Shown: positions 44,069 to 56,383, counted from the first letter of the stretch. The stretch is DNA of 64,000 bases from Phytophthora sp. 'mugwort' (GCA_033558025.1 JAUCEF010000007.1:1178001-1242000); one strand, 5' to 3'. The notes: generated by a model not told the origin, from the sequence alone. A program made the numbers and translations.

Positions 44069-44140
44069 AGCCCCCAGGCGGGATCGAACCACCGACCTTT
44101 CGCTTACGAAGCGAGTGCTCTACCACTGAGCTATAGGGGC
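44069..44140 (-). tRNA. tRNA-Thr(CGT), eighth intact copy
   Basis: Gene unchanged; upstream spacer has the one-base-shorter ACTACGACGAC variant. Confidence 0.94.
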
Positions 44141-44530
44141 TTACTGGCAGCATAACAATAAACAACAACTACGACGACAAAAAAACACATCAAATATACA
44201 AGCACTCCGCAAACATCAACGCGCACGCAAGACACACCACACATTTTGCACCCCGCCATTCAACCACGTCAGCAATATCAACGATAACTCGACTCATGCC
44301 CAGGCGTCGGTCCGTCTCGCCGATCTTGTTTTATGATGTTGTGATGCCACTGCAAGTTACCGCTACGTCACACCGACGCAATGGCGGACCAGAGGTCGCT
44401 AGATGCTCGCGTTTCAGCGTCGCTGTATGTGGGTGCAGCTTTGGGCGGGGTGGTGCTGGTTGCGTTGGTGTGGTGTCCGCTTCAGTCGGCAAGCTTTTGT
44501 TTGCTCGGTTGAACGGTTGAAACTGTTGTC

Positions 44531-44602
44531 GGGGGAATAGCTCAGTGGTAGAGCGCTGGATTCCAGACCCAGCGGTCGGGGGTTCGATCCCCTCTTCCCT
44601 CA
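44531..44602 (+). tRNA. tRNA-Trp(CCA), array copy 9
   Basis: Same as copy 1. Confidence 0.93.
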
Positions 44603-44714
44603 TCCTTTGTTCTTTTGCGAACCCCTTCGTCCCACCTACGCCGCAGTAAAGCAATTGGAGCTACTCTCCCATACTAACGCACTGCTGGCTGCTGCGACCC
44701 GAGCAGCACCAAAT

Positions 44715-44764
44715 AAAAAGTGCGATACTTCTCGATTTATGCGTGTCATCCTTGCGCAGGGGCC

Positions 44765-44795
<31 letters not shown>

Positions 44796-44820
44796 TACGG
44801 ATGACCACCGAAGTGGTTCC
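44715..44820 (-). ncRNA. U6: U6 snRNA, array copy 9
   Basis: Same as copy 1. Confidence 0.97.
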
Positions 44821-45038
44821 TGTCTCCAACATTGCCGCGCGGCTATAAATGTATGGCTTGGGCCTTACATCCAGAACCATTTGCGCTAAAAGAGACGGCA
44901 CATACATTTATTTTCCAGCAGACCAGCTTCGTGCTGTCCAAGCGGGTCTGTCAGGTCAACAGCAGTAAGGCAGTGCCCAATCGCTTACGCGGAACGAGCG
45001 ATGTCGCGGCAGCGTGAGTGCCGTGGAGAAAAGGAAAA

Positions 45039-45119
45039 CGACAGCTGTGAGATTCGAACTCACGCGGGTTGCCCCATTAACTTAGCAGGCTAACGCCTTA
45101 ACCACTCGGCCAAGCTGTC
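45039..45119 (-). tRNA. tRNA-Ser(GCT), array copy 9
   Basis: Same as copy 1. Confidence 0.95.
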
Positions 45120-46624
45120 ATCATCAGATTCAAAAGGAAGAACTACCGAACCACTCACCTAACCCCACAAAGAACAATCGACATGCACAACACGCACTAG
45201 CATTCAGTCACCATCACGACCCCACGCCGCCGTATACCACACGACGCACAGCACAGGACCTCGACAAATACACCAGACGGTCGCCTACAACTTCCTACCC
45301 GCGCCAGCATATAATTCCTCTCCTTCCCCAAAGCACTCCACGGCGCCACTTATCAAGTTCCGATCGCGGTTTGTCATGTGCCAGAAACGTGATGGCATGT
45401 GCGCAGGTGTTATCACCCACACAACGATCGGGGGTGGGGGATCAGCAGTTGCGCTCCCTGGTCCGACTGGTCTGGATTTCTCTGGCGGAGCAGCTCATGC
45501 TGCTGCGTTTATCGCACGGCGCACGACGTTGGCCCCGTCGCGGTCTCTACGCGGCACTAGACTTCTGGATATGTTTTCATCCCGCGCTGCAGCAGCCATT
45601 CAGTCTGTTTCACTTCGAAGCAATACATCCACGCTAAAACATGAAGCACAGGGCGTTGGCACTTGTGGTAAGTCCCTCAAACGTCGGTCCATATAATAGC
45701 AACCAAAATCACGATTACCACTACTCAAATGATACGCTGGCTGCAGAAAAATAATGAAATACAATCCAGAGATAACCTTTGTCCAGAAGCATTATCCCCA
45801 TCGTTGCTGACGCACTCTGACGGTTCACGGTTCCCCGTCAGGGAGGAGAATCGGGGGCATGAGCCGCTATGCGGCCACAACCGATAAAGTAGTTGTTTTG
45901 CTTCCATCGCAGAAGCGCAACAGCGGTGAACGTCAAGAATGAACCGCTGCTAAATGGCGAGTGAATAGTAGCACAAAATCACTGAAACCGACGGTACGCT
46001 AGGTATACCCCTTCTTGGAGACAGCAGAGCTGATAGTGTGACCACGAACAATGAACTGTTTTGAGACAGAAGGATGGGTTTACACACGTACCCTGACTGG
46101 TGGCCCCCAAAGCGAACGGAACATGCTAGAGTTGAGACAAAGCAGTATTCACATGACCAGGAAAAGGCCACAACGATACTCTACTGAGCCCGTAATTGCG
46201 TGAGTGTGCCGAAGCAAATCTAATGCTGTGAAGAACGATACGCTTCCCGCGAAGCCAATGGAAGTCTGATCGTGAGCACAAAATACTGTTGGCTGCACTG
46301 GACCTTTTGGATAAAACCCGGTGGCACGCAATGGCTATCATTAATACACGTATCGACTAGGTGGAAATCGTAGCAAGGCCAGACATGTCTGCGCGGAGTG
46401 CGGGTCAAGAATGGTTCAACCGCTACCATCGACCAGAGCGCTGTACCGGGTCTAAACTCCAGTGTGGGTGCCGAGTTTCTCGATAGCTATGGTTGAATGC
46501 GGTTCTGGAACCAATAACTAGACGATGCAAGTCTGGGGCAGGCATATGACGGTGTTGCAAAGAGGCAGCGGTGCGCTGTCCCGCACAAGCGAGCGCAAAG
46601 CATCGGAGGTAGAGGCAAAAGAAG

Positions 46625-46696
46625 AGCCCCCAGGCGGGATCGAACCACCGACCTTTCGCTTACGAAGCGAGTGCTCTACCACTGAGCTATAGGGGC
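46625..46696 (-). tRNA. tRNA-Thr(CGT), ninth intact copy
   Basis: Gene unchanged; ACTACGACGAC spacer variant. Confidence 0.94.
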
Positions 46697-47086
46697 TTAC
46701 TGGCAGCATAACAATAAACAACAACTACGACGACAAAAAAACACATCAAATATACAAGCACTCCGCAAACATCAACGCGCACGCAAGACACACCACACAT
46801 TTTGCACCCCGCCATTCAACCACGTCAGCAATATCAACGATAACTCGACTCATGCCCAGGCGTCGGTCCGTCTCGCCGATCTTGTTTTATGATGTTGTGA
46901 TGCCACTGCAAGTTACCGCTACGTCACACCGACGCAATGGCGGACCAGAGGTCGCTAGATGCTCGCGTTTCAGCGTCGCTGTATGTGGGTGCAGCTTTGG
47001 GCGGGGTGGTGCTGGTTGCGTTGGTGTGGTGTCCGCTTCAGTCGGCAAGCTTTTGTTTGCTCGGTTGAACGGTTGAAACTGTTGTC

Positions 47087-47158
47087 GGGGGAATAGCTCA
47101 GTGGTAGAGCGCTGGATTCCAGACCCAGCGGTCGGGGGTTCGATCCCCTCTTCCCTCA
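47087..47158 (+). tRNA. tRNA-Trp(CCA), array copy 10
   Basis: Same as copy 1. Confidence 0.93.
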
Positions 47159-47270
47159 TCCTTTGTTCTTTTGCGAACCCCTTCGTCCCACCTACGCCGC
47201 AGTAAAGCAATTGGAGCTACTCTCCCATACTAACGCACTGCTGGCTGCTGCGACCCGAGCAGCACCAAAT

Positions 47271-47320
47271 AAAAAGTGCGATACTTCTCGATTTATGCGT
47301 GTCATCCTTGCGCAGGGGCC

Positions 47321-47351
<31 letters not shown>

Positions 47352-47376
47352 TACGGATGACCACCGAAGTGGTTCC
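47271..47376 (-). ncRNA. U6: U6 snRNA, array copy 10
   Basis: Same as copy 1. Confidence 0.97.
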
Positions 47377-47594
47377 TGTCTCCAACATTGCCGCGCGGCT
47401 ATAAATGTATGGCTTGGGCCTTACATCCAGAACCATTTGCGCTAAAAGAGACGGCACATACATTTATTTTCCAGCAGACCAGCTTCGTGCTGTCCAAGCG
47501 GGTCTGTCAGGTCAACAGCAGTAAGGCAGTGCCCAATCGCTTACGCGGAACGAGCGATGTCGCGGCAGCGTGAGTGCCGTGGAGAAAAGGAAAA

Positions 47595-47675
47595 CGACAG
47601 CTGTGAGATTCGAACTCACGCGGGTTGCCCCATTAACTTAGCAGGCTAACGCCTTAACCACTCGGCCAAGCTGTC
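47595..47675 (-). tRNA. tRNA-Ser(GCT), array copy 10
   Basis: Same as copy 1. Confidence 0.95.
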
Positions 47676-49180
47676 ATCATCAGATTCAAAAGGAAGAACT
47701 ACCGAACCACTCACCTAACCCCACAAAGAACAATCGACATGCACAACACGCACTAGCATTCAGTCACCATCACGACCCCACGCCGCCGTATACCACACGA
47801 CGCACAGCACAGGACCTCGACAAATACACCAGACGGTCGCCTACAACTTCCTACCCGCGCCAGCATATAATTCCTCTCCTTCCCCAAAGCACTCCACGGC
47901 GCCACTTATCAAGTTCCGATCGCGGTTTGTCATGTGCCAGAAACGTGATGGCATGTGCGCAGGTGTTATCACCCACACAACGATCGGGGGTGGGGGATCA
48001 GCAGTTGCGCTCCCTGGTCCGACTGGTCTGGATTTCTCTGGCGGAGCAGCTCATGCTGCTGCGTTTATCGCACGGCGCACGACGTTGGCCCCGTCGCGGT
48101 CTCTACGCGGCACTAGACTTCTGGATATGTTTTCATCCCGCGCTGCAGCAGCCATTCAGTCTGTTTCACTTCGAAGCAATACATCCACGCTAAAACATGA
48201 AGCACAGGGCGTTGGCACTTGTGGTAAGTCCCTCAAACGTCGGTCCATATAATAGCAACCAAAATCACGATTACCACTACTCAAATGATACGCTGGCTGC
48301 AGAAAAATAATGAAATACAATCCAGAGATAACCTTTGTCCAGAAGCATTATCCCCATCGTTGCTGACGCACTCTGACGGTTCACGGTTCCCCGTCAGGGA
48401 GGAGAATCGGGGGCATGAGCCGCTATGCGGCCACAACCGATAAAGTAGTTGTTTTGCTTCCATCGCAGAAGCGCAACAGCGGTGAACGTCAAGAATGAAC
48501 CGCTGCTAAATGGCGAGTGAATAGTAGCACAAAATCACTGAAACCGACGGTACGCTAGGTATACCCCTTCTTGGAGACAGCAGAGCTGATAGTGTGACCA
48601 CGAACAATGAACTGTTTTGAGACAGAAGGATGGGTTTACACACGTACCCTGACTGGTGGCCCCCAAAGCGAACGGAACATGCTAGAGTTGAGACAAAGCA
48701 GTATTCACATGACCAGGAAAAGGCCACAACGATACTCTACTGAGCCCGTAATTGCGTGAGTGTGCCGAAGCAAATCTAATGCTGTGAAGAACGATACGCT
48801 TCCCGCGAAGCCAATGGAAGTCTGATCGTGAGCACAAAATACTGTTGGCTGCACTGGACCTTTTGGATAAAACCCGGTGGCACGCAATGGCTATCATTAA
48901 TACACGTATCGACTAGGTGGAAATCGTAGCAAGGCCAGACATGTCTGCGCGGAGTGCGGGTCAAGAATGGTTCAACCGCTACCATCGACCAGAGCGCTGT
49001 ACCGGGTCTAAACTCCAGTGTGGGTGCCGAGTTTCTCGATAGCTATGGTTGAATGCGGTTCTGGAACCAATAACTAGACGATGCAAGTCTGGGGCAGGCA
49101 TATGACGGTGTTGCAAAGAGGCAGCGGTGCGCTGTCCCGCACAAGCGAGCGCAAAGCATCGGAGGTAGAGGCAAAAGAAG

Positions 49181-49252
49181 AGCCCCCAGGCGGGATCGAA
49201 CCACCGACCTTTCGCTTACGAAGCGAGTGCTCTACCACTGAGCTATAGGGGC
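49181..49252 (-). tRNA. tRNA-Thr(CGT), tenth intact copy, last of the direct array
   Basis: Gene unchanged; ACTACGACGAC spacer variant. Confidence 0.94.
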
Positions 49253-49642
49253 TTACTGGCAGCATAACAATAAACAACAACTACGACGACAAAAAAACAC
49301 ATCAAATATACAAGCACTCCGCAAACATCAACGCGCACGCAAGACACACCACACATTTTGCACCCCGCCATTCAACCACGTCAGCAATATCAACGATAAC
49401 TCGACTCATGCCCAGGCGTCGGTCCGTCTCGCCGATCTTGTTTTATGATGTTGTGATGCCACTGCAAGTTACCGCTACGTCACACCGACGCAATGGCGGA
49501 CCAGAGGTCGCTAGATGCTCGCGTTTCAGCGTCGCTGTATGTGGGTGCAGCTTTGGGCGGGGTGGTGCTGGTTGCGTTGGTGTGGTGTCCGCTTCAGTCG
49601 GCAAGCTTTTGTTTGCTCGGTTGAACGGTTGAAACTGTTGTC

Positions 49643-49714
49643 GGGGGAATAGCTCAGTGGTAGAGCGCTGGATTCCAGACCCAGCGGTCGGGGGTTCGAT
49701 CCCCTCTTCCCTCA
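49643..49714 (+). tRNA. tRNA-Trp(CCA), array copy 11
   Basis: Same as copy 1. Confidence 0.93.
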
Positions 49715-49826
49715 TCCTTTGTTCTTTTGCGAACCCCTTCGTCCCACCTACGCCGCAGTAAAGCAATTGGAGCTACTCTCCCATACTAACGCACTGCTGG
49801 CTGCTGCGACCCGAGCAGCACCAAAT

Positions 49827-49876
49827 AAAAAGTGCGATACTTCTCGATTTATGCGTGTCATCCTTGCGCAGGGGCC

Positions 49877-49907
<31 letters not shown>

Positions 49908-49932
49908 TACGGATGACCACCGAAGTGGTTCC
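49827..49932 (-). ncRNA. U6: U6 snRNA, array copy 11
   Basis: Same as copy 1; last U6 of the direct array. Confidence 0.97.
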
Positions 49933-50150
49933 TGTCTCCAACATTGCCGCGCGGCTATAAATGTATGGCTTGGGCCTTACATCCAGAACCATTTGCGCTA
50001 AAAGAGACGGCACATACATTTATTTTCCAGCAGACCAGCTTCGTGCTGTCCAAGCGGGTCTGTCAGGTCAACAGCAGTAAGGCAGTGCCCAATCGCTTAC
50101 GCGGAACGAGCGATGTCGCGGCAGCGTGAGTGCCGTGGAGAAAAGGAAAA

Positions 50151-50231
50151 CGACAGCTGTGAGATTCGAACTCACGCGGGTTGCCCCATTAACTTAGCAG
50201 GCTAACGCCTTAACCACTCGGCCAAGCTGTC
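50151..50231 (-). tRNA. tRNA-Ser(GCT), array copy 11
   Basis: Same as copy 1; the spacer after it stops at 51015. Confidence 0.95.
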
Positions 50232-51015
50232 ATCATCAGATTCAAAAGGAAGAACTACCGAACCACTCACCTAACCCCACAAAGAACAATCGACATGCAC
50301 AACACGCACTAGCATTCAGTCACCATCACGACCCCACGCCGCCGTATACCACACGACGCACAGCACAGGACCTCGACAAATACACCAGACGGTCGCCTAC
50401 AACTTCCTACCCGCGCCAGCATATAATTCCTCTCCTTCCCCAAAGCACTCCACGGCGCCACTTATCAAGTTCCGATCGCGGTTTGTCATGTGCCAGAAAC
50501 GTGATGGCATGTGCGCAGGTGTTATCACCCACACAACGATCGGGGGTGGGGGATCAGCAGTTGCGCTCCCTGGTCCGACTGGTCTGGATTTCTCTGGCGG
50601 AGCAGCTCATGCTGCTGCGTTTATCGCACGGCGCACGACGTTGGCCCCGTCGCGGTCTCTACGCGGCACTAGACTTCTGGATATGTTTTCATCCCGCGCT
50701 GCAGCAGCCATCAGTCTGTTTCACTTCGAAGCAATACATCCACGCTAAAACATGAAGCACAGGGCGTTGGCACTTGTGGTAAGCCCCTCAAACGTCGGTC
50801 CATATAATAGCAACCAAAATCACGATTACCACTACTCAAATGATACGCTGGCTGCAGAAAAATAATGAAATACAATCCAGAGATAACCTTTGTCCGGAAG
50901 CATTATCCCCATCGTTGCTGACGCACTCTGACGGTTCGCGGTTCCCCGTCAGGGAGGAGAATCGGGGGCATGAGCCGCTATGCGGCCACAACCGATAAAG
51001 TAGTTGTTTTGCTTC

Positions 51016-52180
51016 GGTAGAGGAACGTACTCAGTCAACTCCAATCCCGTTGCAGCACTGCATTCCGGTGTAGGAAGACACGTCACGCTGACGTCAGGTG
51101 CTGATTCGACCACGTCCATCTCGACGTCCGGGATAGGTTCTTCACCAGCTTCCATCGGTTCGTCCACGACCGGTTGTCGTTCCATGCCCGATGATGTCAT
51201 CACCTCATCCTCGTCATTCGTGACATGGATGGCCGTTCTTTGATCTGGCACGTGCGTGTCGTATATACATTCAACTTCAAGCGCATCCAACCGTACCGAT
51301 CGTGTCATCTTCACCTTGGAGGCGTCCATCTCGAATGCATGGTACCCTTTGATCATCTCAGCGTTGCCGAGGAGCATGCACCTCAAGCTCTTGTGGTCTA
51401 TCTTCGTTCTTTCGCTCCATCGATATGAGCGTACCCCTGCGAGTCGAAAACACGCAGTGTTAAGACTCGGGATGTACAACAGCTCTACCATCTTGATACG
51501 TCTGCCTTCAAGATCTGTCCGCTTTACCATTCTTCAAATTATAACTCTAAGCTTCTTTCCGTCCGCTATAGTTACCGAACATCGGCATTCAGCGTCTCGT
51601 AGTCAAACCGATCCGATCGACTCGAAGTCATGTGCGATGTTTCGCCACTATCGATCAGCCACCCAGTGAGGCGTTCCTCATCCACATTGAAGCGCTTGGC
51701 TTTAAACCTACCGTTCCTTCTTGGACCGTTTCCCTTTCGACCGATGCCTCGGCCGCCCTTGAACTGCCCAGTGTTCACATTTGCCCGGAACTCCTGCTCC
51801 GTGGTAGTGTCCTTCTTCTCCATTCGTTCAAACTGTTTTAGAAGATTCCCCTTCGCCTTGTTTAGCGTCACGTCCTTAACGATCTCCATTACCGAAGAAA
51901 TGAGCTCGTGTTCTGCAGCAAAACTGATCACAAATTGCCTAGCCCCATCCAAAGACTCGCCCAATATCTGCAAGCCGACGATGGTTTCGTCGAACGCGCC
52001 GAGATGCTTCACGATCGAGGAGCGTTCTCCATCTTGAATTCGTGTAGTGACGTGTCTGTGCAACACGGTTGTGTTGAGTGGTCCGATTGTAGAATTCTCG
52101 AAGCGTTCCCCACGCCTGCATAGCTCGTGTCAAGGAACCGATCTTCGTCCCTGCGAACCACCCAAGAGCGATCAACAAAT
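51016..52180 (-). mobile_element. Ty1/copia retrotransposon fragment with internal deletion
   Basis: On the minus strand, a gag N-terminus (AMQAWGTLREFYNRTTQHNR, about 52120-52060) shifts frame into a gag body (LGAFDETIVGLQILGESLDG, KAKGNLLKQFERMEKK) and a basic, Gly/Arg-rich segment. A protease start follows, WLIDSGETSHMT, where the usual DSGA has become DSGE. The next frame (51530-51016) jumps from the protease end (VELLYIPSLN) to the C-terminal part of integrase (KSLRCMLLG...KGYHAFEMDASKVKMTRSV), so zinc finger, catalytic core of integrase, RT and RNase H are missing. It is joined at 51015/51016 directly to the array; the open frame runs on into array DNA. Confidence 0.8.
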
Positions 52181-53189
52181 CCGGGATTGGTTCGGGATGA
52201 ACCGTCCGCGGTCCATATATGTTATTGAACTATGCAAGAGCGGTGCAATGTCAACCGACCGAGGGCTGGCGTGTATGAACGCCACAGATCGCGTTTTCGT
52301 TGGTATTCCGGCCGTGATTTGTCGGTGGCGCATAGCAAGCCATGATGGCCAAAGACTTTGAACTCAGTGGTAAACGCAGTTACCGGTTTAATCAGCAAGA
52401 ATAATACTTAGCAAACCGACGCGTTCATGGCTGCGTTCTACAGTGTTGTGGATGCTCAGACGGAGTCAGAGTACGAGGTCGGGGCGTGACGATCGCAAAA
52501 CGAGAACCTGCACGTAGCCGCCTACATTAATGCGAATTGGTGAAAGTACAAAAAGCGCATCATCAGAGAGTGGACGGACAGCTATTCCACTTCGGTGTTT
52601 GTGCCACATATATCGTAGGAGGCACGCATAATAGTTCGAATCCGGCAAGACATGGATTCGAACTATTTATGGTGATCTTTACATGGTCTACAATAGCTAA
52701 TTGCCATTGTGGCAGGGAGCCACATTCGGCACTCAATTACTCTTATTACGCAATGCTGTAATCACGCCACATGCACTTTAATTAAGTCATTACTCAGCGG
52801 TGGTCCGGGGGTCAGTGTGTACGCCCTCACGGCAACGGAAGCTCTGTAGCACGACGCGTCAACGATTGTACACGCTCAGGTTCAGCGGGATGTGAGCTCT
52901 CGAATTTATCGATCCATGCACGGCCAACCCGGTCTCTACGGTCTCTCATCACAATCGTCGCGTTGAACGGACGGATGCGGCTACAGCCATGATAGATCAA
53001 TGGGCCCACGAGCGAACGCGGACTTCAAAGAGTGCTTGAGCCAGCTCACATCTCAGCCGCGCCCCGAGCGTCGACGCGTCAAACACCGCGCCGCGTGAAT
53101 GCAGGCCTGAACGGTACTCGGCGAGAACCGGCATTAAGCAAAACTGATCAACGCTGTGCTTCCGTCAAGTATCCATAAACACGTAGTTA
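52181..53189. other. Unassigned DNA in the junction zone
   Basis: About 1 kb with only short frames and no recognisable protein or RNA. It contains a perfect 14-bp inverted repeat at 52630-52667. Confidence 0.55.
52630..52667. repeat. Perfect 14-bp inverted repeat with B-box-like arms
   Basis: AATAGTTCGAATCC at 52630-52643 and its exact reverse complement at 52654-52667 flank a 10-nt loop. Each arm contains AGTTCGAATCC, one base away from a polymerase III B box (GGTTCGANTCC). No A box is seen at the normal distance, so it is not a tRNA gene. Confidence 0.7.
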
Positions 53190-53761
53190 TCAGGGAGAGC
53201 TTTGCCCCCCCCCCCCGGGTGCGGGGATACGCTGGTTGGAGTGTTCAGAAACTTGGTTTGCTTCATTTCGTAGGATTACCGAATTTTGTCGGATCGAATG
53301 ATACATTCGGCTTAAGTGATACATCGATACATAAGGGCGCCACCCCTTCTGATAAACATCAAAGCCTCCAACAAATAAGTTGGTAAAAGCAAAGACAGAA
53401 TATAAATTATGACGTAACTTGGGGACAAAAGGATCTTGCGGAGGCGGTAGCAAGTACGTTCTAAATCTGCCGTTCGCATCGCGAAGGCCCACTGGGATAT
53501 GGTTTGCCTTATTAACGTCGCTAATAGTGGCCTTACTGTCCAGCTGTTCCCAAGCCTTACTGATAATATGAGAGAGAAGCAAACGTCGCTCGCTTGCGTT
53601 TCTAGAGAACCCGCGGTCCCTGTGCCATTCGAGATACAGATCCCTAAGCATATATGATACTATTTTAGCCAAGTCGAACAGCAGATATGGGAGGAACTTA
53701 CTGTATCGGCTCTTAAAGGAGTGTATTACGCTCACGTCCATAGGCTGACTGAGACCGGCAA
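53190..53761 (-). pseudogene. pogo/Tigger-like DDE transposase, C-terminal fragment
   Basis: The minus-strand frame contains GLSQPMDVSVIHSFKSRYSKFL, close to the conserved Q-P-x-D region of DDE_1 (pogo, jerky, CENP-B related) transposases that holds the last catalytic Asp. A helical region DLAKIVSYMLRDLYLEWH, SHIISKAWEQL follows, then a tail. The front of the catalytic domain is missing: at 53761 the frame passes into a 28-bp piece of array DNA. The frame runs through the C12 homopolymer at 53205-53216. Family call by motif only. Confidence 0.6.
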
Positions 53762-53789
53762 TGACGTTCACCGCTGTTGCGCTTCTGCG
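53762..53789 (-). repeat. 28-bp fragment of the array unit at the inversion junction
   Basis: This is an exact piece of the unit spacer in inverted orientation. It corresponds to the bases that in an intact unit begin three positions after the point where the direct array is cut at 51015. It joins the LINE on its right and the pogo fragment on its left. Confidence 0.85.
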
Positions 53790-55064
53790 AACAAGACCGT
53801 GGTGCTGCCGTTCCACCCCTGGAACAGTGAAACCGACAGCATCCGTGAGGAACTACAGCAATTGGGACTAAAGGTTGTTGGGAACAACGACTCGGCCAAA
53901 CTGCTTGGTATATACTACGGTCCCAAGCTCACAGACGCGGCACGGTTACAGCACATATTGGCGGACATGCAGACAAGGTGTTCACTGTGGAAGTACCGGG
54001 CACGCACTCTGCGAGGACAAGTGGTTATCCTACAACAGATCATCTTGCCTGTTCTCTGGTACACGGCCAGTGTCTGCTACATACCTGAAACTGGTTTCCA
54101 AGACCAAGTCCAGGACATGATAGTACGGTTCATGACCCAGTCTTCTACTTCGAACATCGTGCCCCGAGCTTGGTGGACGTTGCCCATGCACATGGGAGGC
54201 CTCGGTTTAACGCCTGTGAAAACGATGATCGAGGGACTCCAACTACACATGCTCTGCAAGCTGCTCATGGCCGTACGCCAGTCACCGGATGATGTACCCT
54301 CATGGGCCGCCCCAGTCATTGCGCTGTTTGACTCCGTGATGAAACCTTGGGGACGCGACTTTGACATCCTGTACGCGCCGGTCTGGAACAGCCCTCATCA
54401 TGTGGTGTCTCGACGGCTAAGACGATGGAGACCGCTTGGTTTGTATTGGCACCATGTTCTCTTCCTTTGGAACACCAAACTGCGCCCCAAGATCACTCGC
54501 AACATGACCAAGTTTGACAAGTTGACAATGCCGCTGCTGGACAATGTGGATATCACGACTGCAACCAAGACGCCCAAGACCCTGCGAGCCGCAAACCTGG
54601 GAATTGTCCAAGACCTTATTCGCTTAAAGGTTTATCGGATATCTGACTTGTTTGAGCTTAGTGGATACCCGCCTCAAGCCGCCAGGCTATCCCAAGTCAT
54701 CCGTGAGCATGGCCAGCCTAGGCGTGCTAACAGCGTGAGCTTCTGCGGATCTTTCTTAACTAAGATTGACTCGCAGTTACGACCGTTGGCCAACATGCCC
54801 ATTGGACCCCGCCCCAAGCCACACTACGGCTGCGCACTCCATACTTGGAGCTTCAGTGGCTATGAAGTCGCTGATCTCACGGTGTCGTTAATACGCAAGG
54901 TCCTGGTTCAGTACAAGGTACCCAGCCTGCCAACGACTGCACTTGGCCTTGAGCAAGCGCCTCTCGCAAATGTATGGGGCAGGGACCTAAAGATGAACAA
55001 GCACGTACTACCAGTGAACGCAGACTTGCTGTACAGACTTCAAAGCACTTTGGGTGGGATTTAG
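53790..55064 (+). pseudogene. LINE reverse transcriptase, C-terminal part
   Basis: Open from KTVVLPFHPWNSETDS to LLYRLQSTLGGI and a TAG at 55062-55064. The TAG follows the same frameshift seen in the left copy at about 19965. The FADD and earlier motifs are absent. Confidence 0.88.
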
Positions 55065-55752
55065 GCTGCAGCACGTGCAAGGCGCTATGACTCGCTGCCA
55101 TCATGGGTGTGGAGTCATTGAAACCGTCTCCCATCTCTTTTGGTATTGTGACTTTGCGGCAACCGTATGGGCGGAATGGCTTGAGGTGTTCCAACAGTGG
55201 TTTGAGTCTCCCATTGAGTGGGCGACTGTGGTCTACTTCGCGGACATCATGCCTACGCCCCGAGCCAAAAAGGACTTTGGTTACAGCCTCTTTGCGGTCT
55301 TCCACATAGTGAGAGTTGTGGTACTTCGCTGCCTATGGACGCACCGCAATGACATCCGCTTCCACGAGTATGAACCAAGTCTCATCGGCGTCAAGGCTCG
55401 GGTGCACGCCCTGATTGACCTTCATGTTGCTGCCTTATGGCAGGCAACCCAGGCGCAAGCAATAAGACAGTCCACGCAGGTGAGTAGGCAACTACACACC
55501 TTATTGCGAGGACTGCCTGTGTCGGCACCCTTCGACGACAATGGCCCAAGCGACCACGAGGCGGAAGCCCGTCAGCGGGACTCCTTACCCGCGGACATGT
55601 TGAACCACGACAGGGAAGAGACGTCCGGAGCGTTGACGCCCTTCACGACTGCAGATTCAAGCGATCGCGCGGTGGAAACCCGTCAGCGGGGCTCCTTTCC
55701 CGCGGCCATGTTGAACCGTAGCCGGGAAGAGACGCCTGTGGCCCGAAGGTAA
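55054..55752 (+). pseudogene. LINE ORF2 C-terminus with intact zinc motif
   Basis: The frame encodes GFRLQHVQGAMTRCHHGCGV, then ETVSHLFWYCDF, giving a C-x3-C...H-x4-C pattern of the zf-RVT type. The A missing in the left copy is present here. The protein-like stretch ends at a stop at 55752 after two similar segments (NHDREETSGA and NRSREETPVA). Confidence 0.8.
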
Positions 55753-56329
55753 GGCCACAAGCTCAAGGCTTCATCCTGATGTCTTACAATCCGCCGCCGG
55801 CGTGATCGGCCATACTGGTTTCAGTCTCCACCACTTTCACGCCCATACGCCAAGTTCCCGGCTCCATTTGCCGATCGCTTAGCGGGCGTTGCCTTATGTC
55901 TGCTGTACCCAAAGGCGGTGTGGATTTTTGAACCCAGGCGGGGCCCCACGTTAGCGGACAGGCGGGCGAAGAACGCGACACGCTACAGACGCTTACGCGT
56001 GTTATGGCATGCACGACATCACTAGACTACTCCTTGGATCGAGGTCTAGAGCGGCGCCACACTCCCGAGCCGCGCGTACTACCAGGCCTACAAGCCCATG
56101 AGACGACGACTGGGAGGCTTTGCCCCTCTAGACCACGACCCGCATCTCTCCTACTGAAGTGCCCGATCAAGCAGTCTCAAGAACTACCGGGTCTAACCGT
56201 GCTTCCAGGCCTACAGCCCATGAGACGGCGCCCAGTAGCCCCCAAGACCACCAGTCCAGTCACAAGACCAGATATCCCAACCTTCGCGGCCAAACCCCAA
56301 CCATCGTCCGAAAGGTCTGGTCGGCCCGG

Positions 56330-56383
56330 GGATTGAACCCTGGCCGCTTCCGTCCGACACTGGATGCTTAACCAGCTGAGCTA
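56330..56383 (-). other. tRNA-like A and B boxes, inverted copy
   Basis: Counterpart of 18641-18694, antisense to this LINE copy. Confidence 0.55.

Larger units (their letters stand above)
23758..51015 (+). repeat. Direct tandem array of ~2,556-bp U6/tRNA units, about 10.7 units
   Basis: Corresponding points recur at intervals of 2,555-2,557 bp (tRNA-Trp starts at 24085, 26642, 29198, 31753, 34309, 36865, 39420, 41975, 44531, 47087 and 49643). Units differ by only a handful of single-base changes. Each unit carries, left to right, tRNA-Thr (minus), tRNA-Trp (plus), U6 (minus) and tRNA-Ser (minus), then a ~1.5-kb spacer. The array ends at 51015 in mid-spacer against a copia fragment. Confidence 0.97.

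Noticed and set aside
23758..51015. CRISPR-like or satellite array
   Set aside because: Unit length is 2.56 kb with defined RNA genes; there are no short repeats with unique spacers, and the genome is eukaryotic.
52827..53009. 60-codon minus-strand frame in the junction zone
   Set aside because: Too short, no family resemblance, no supporting signals.
53205..53216. C12 homopolymer as a functional motif
   Set aside because: More likely a low-complexity tract or a base-calling problem; it only affects confidence in the pogo fragment's 3' frame.
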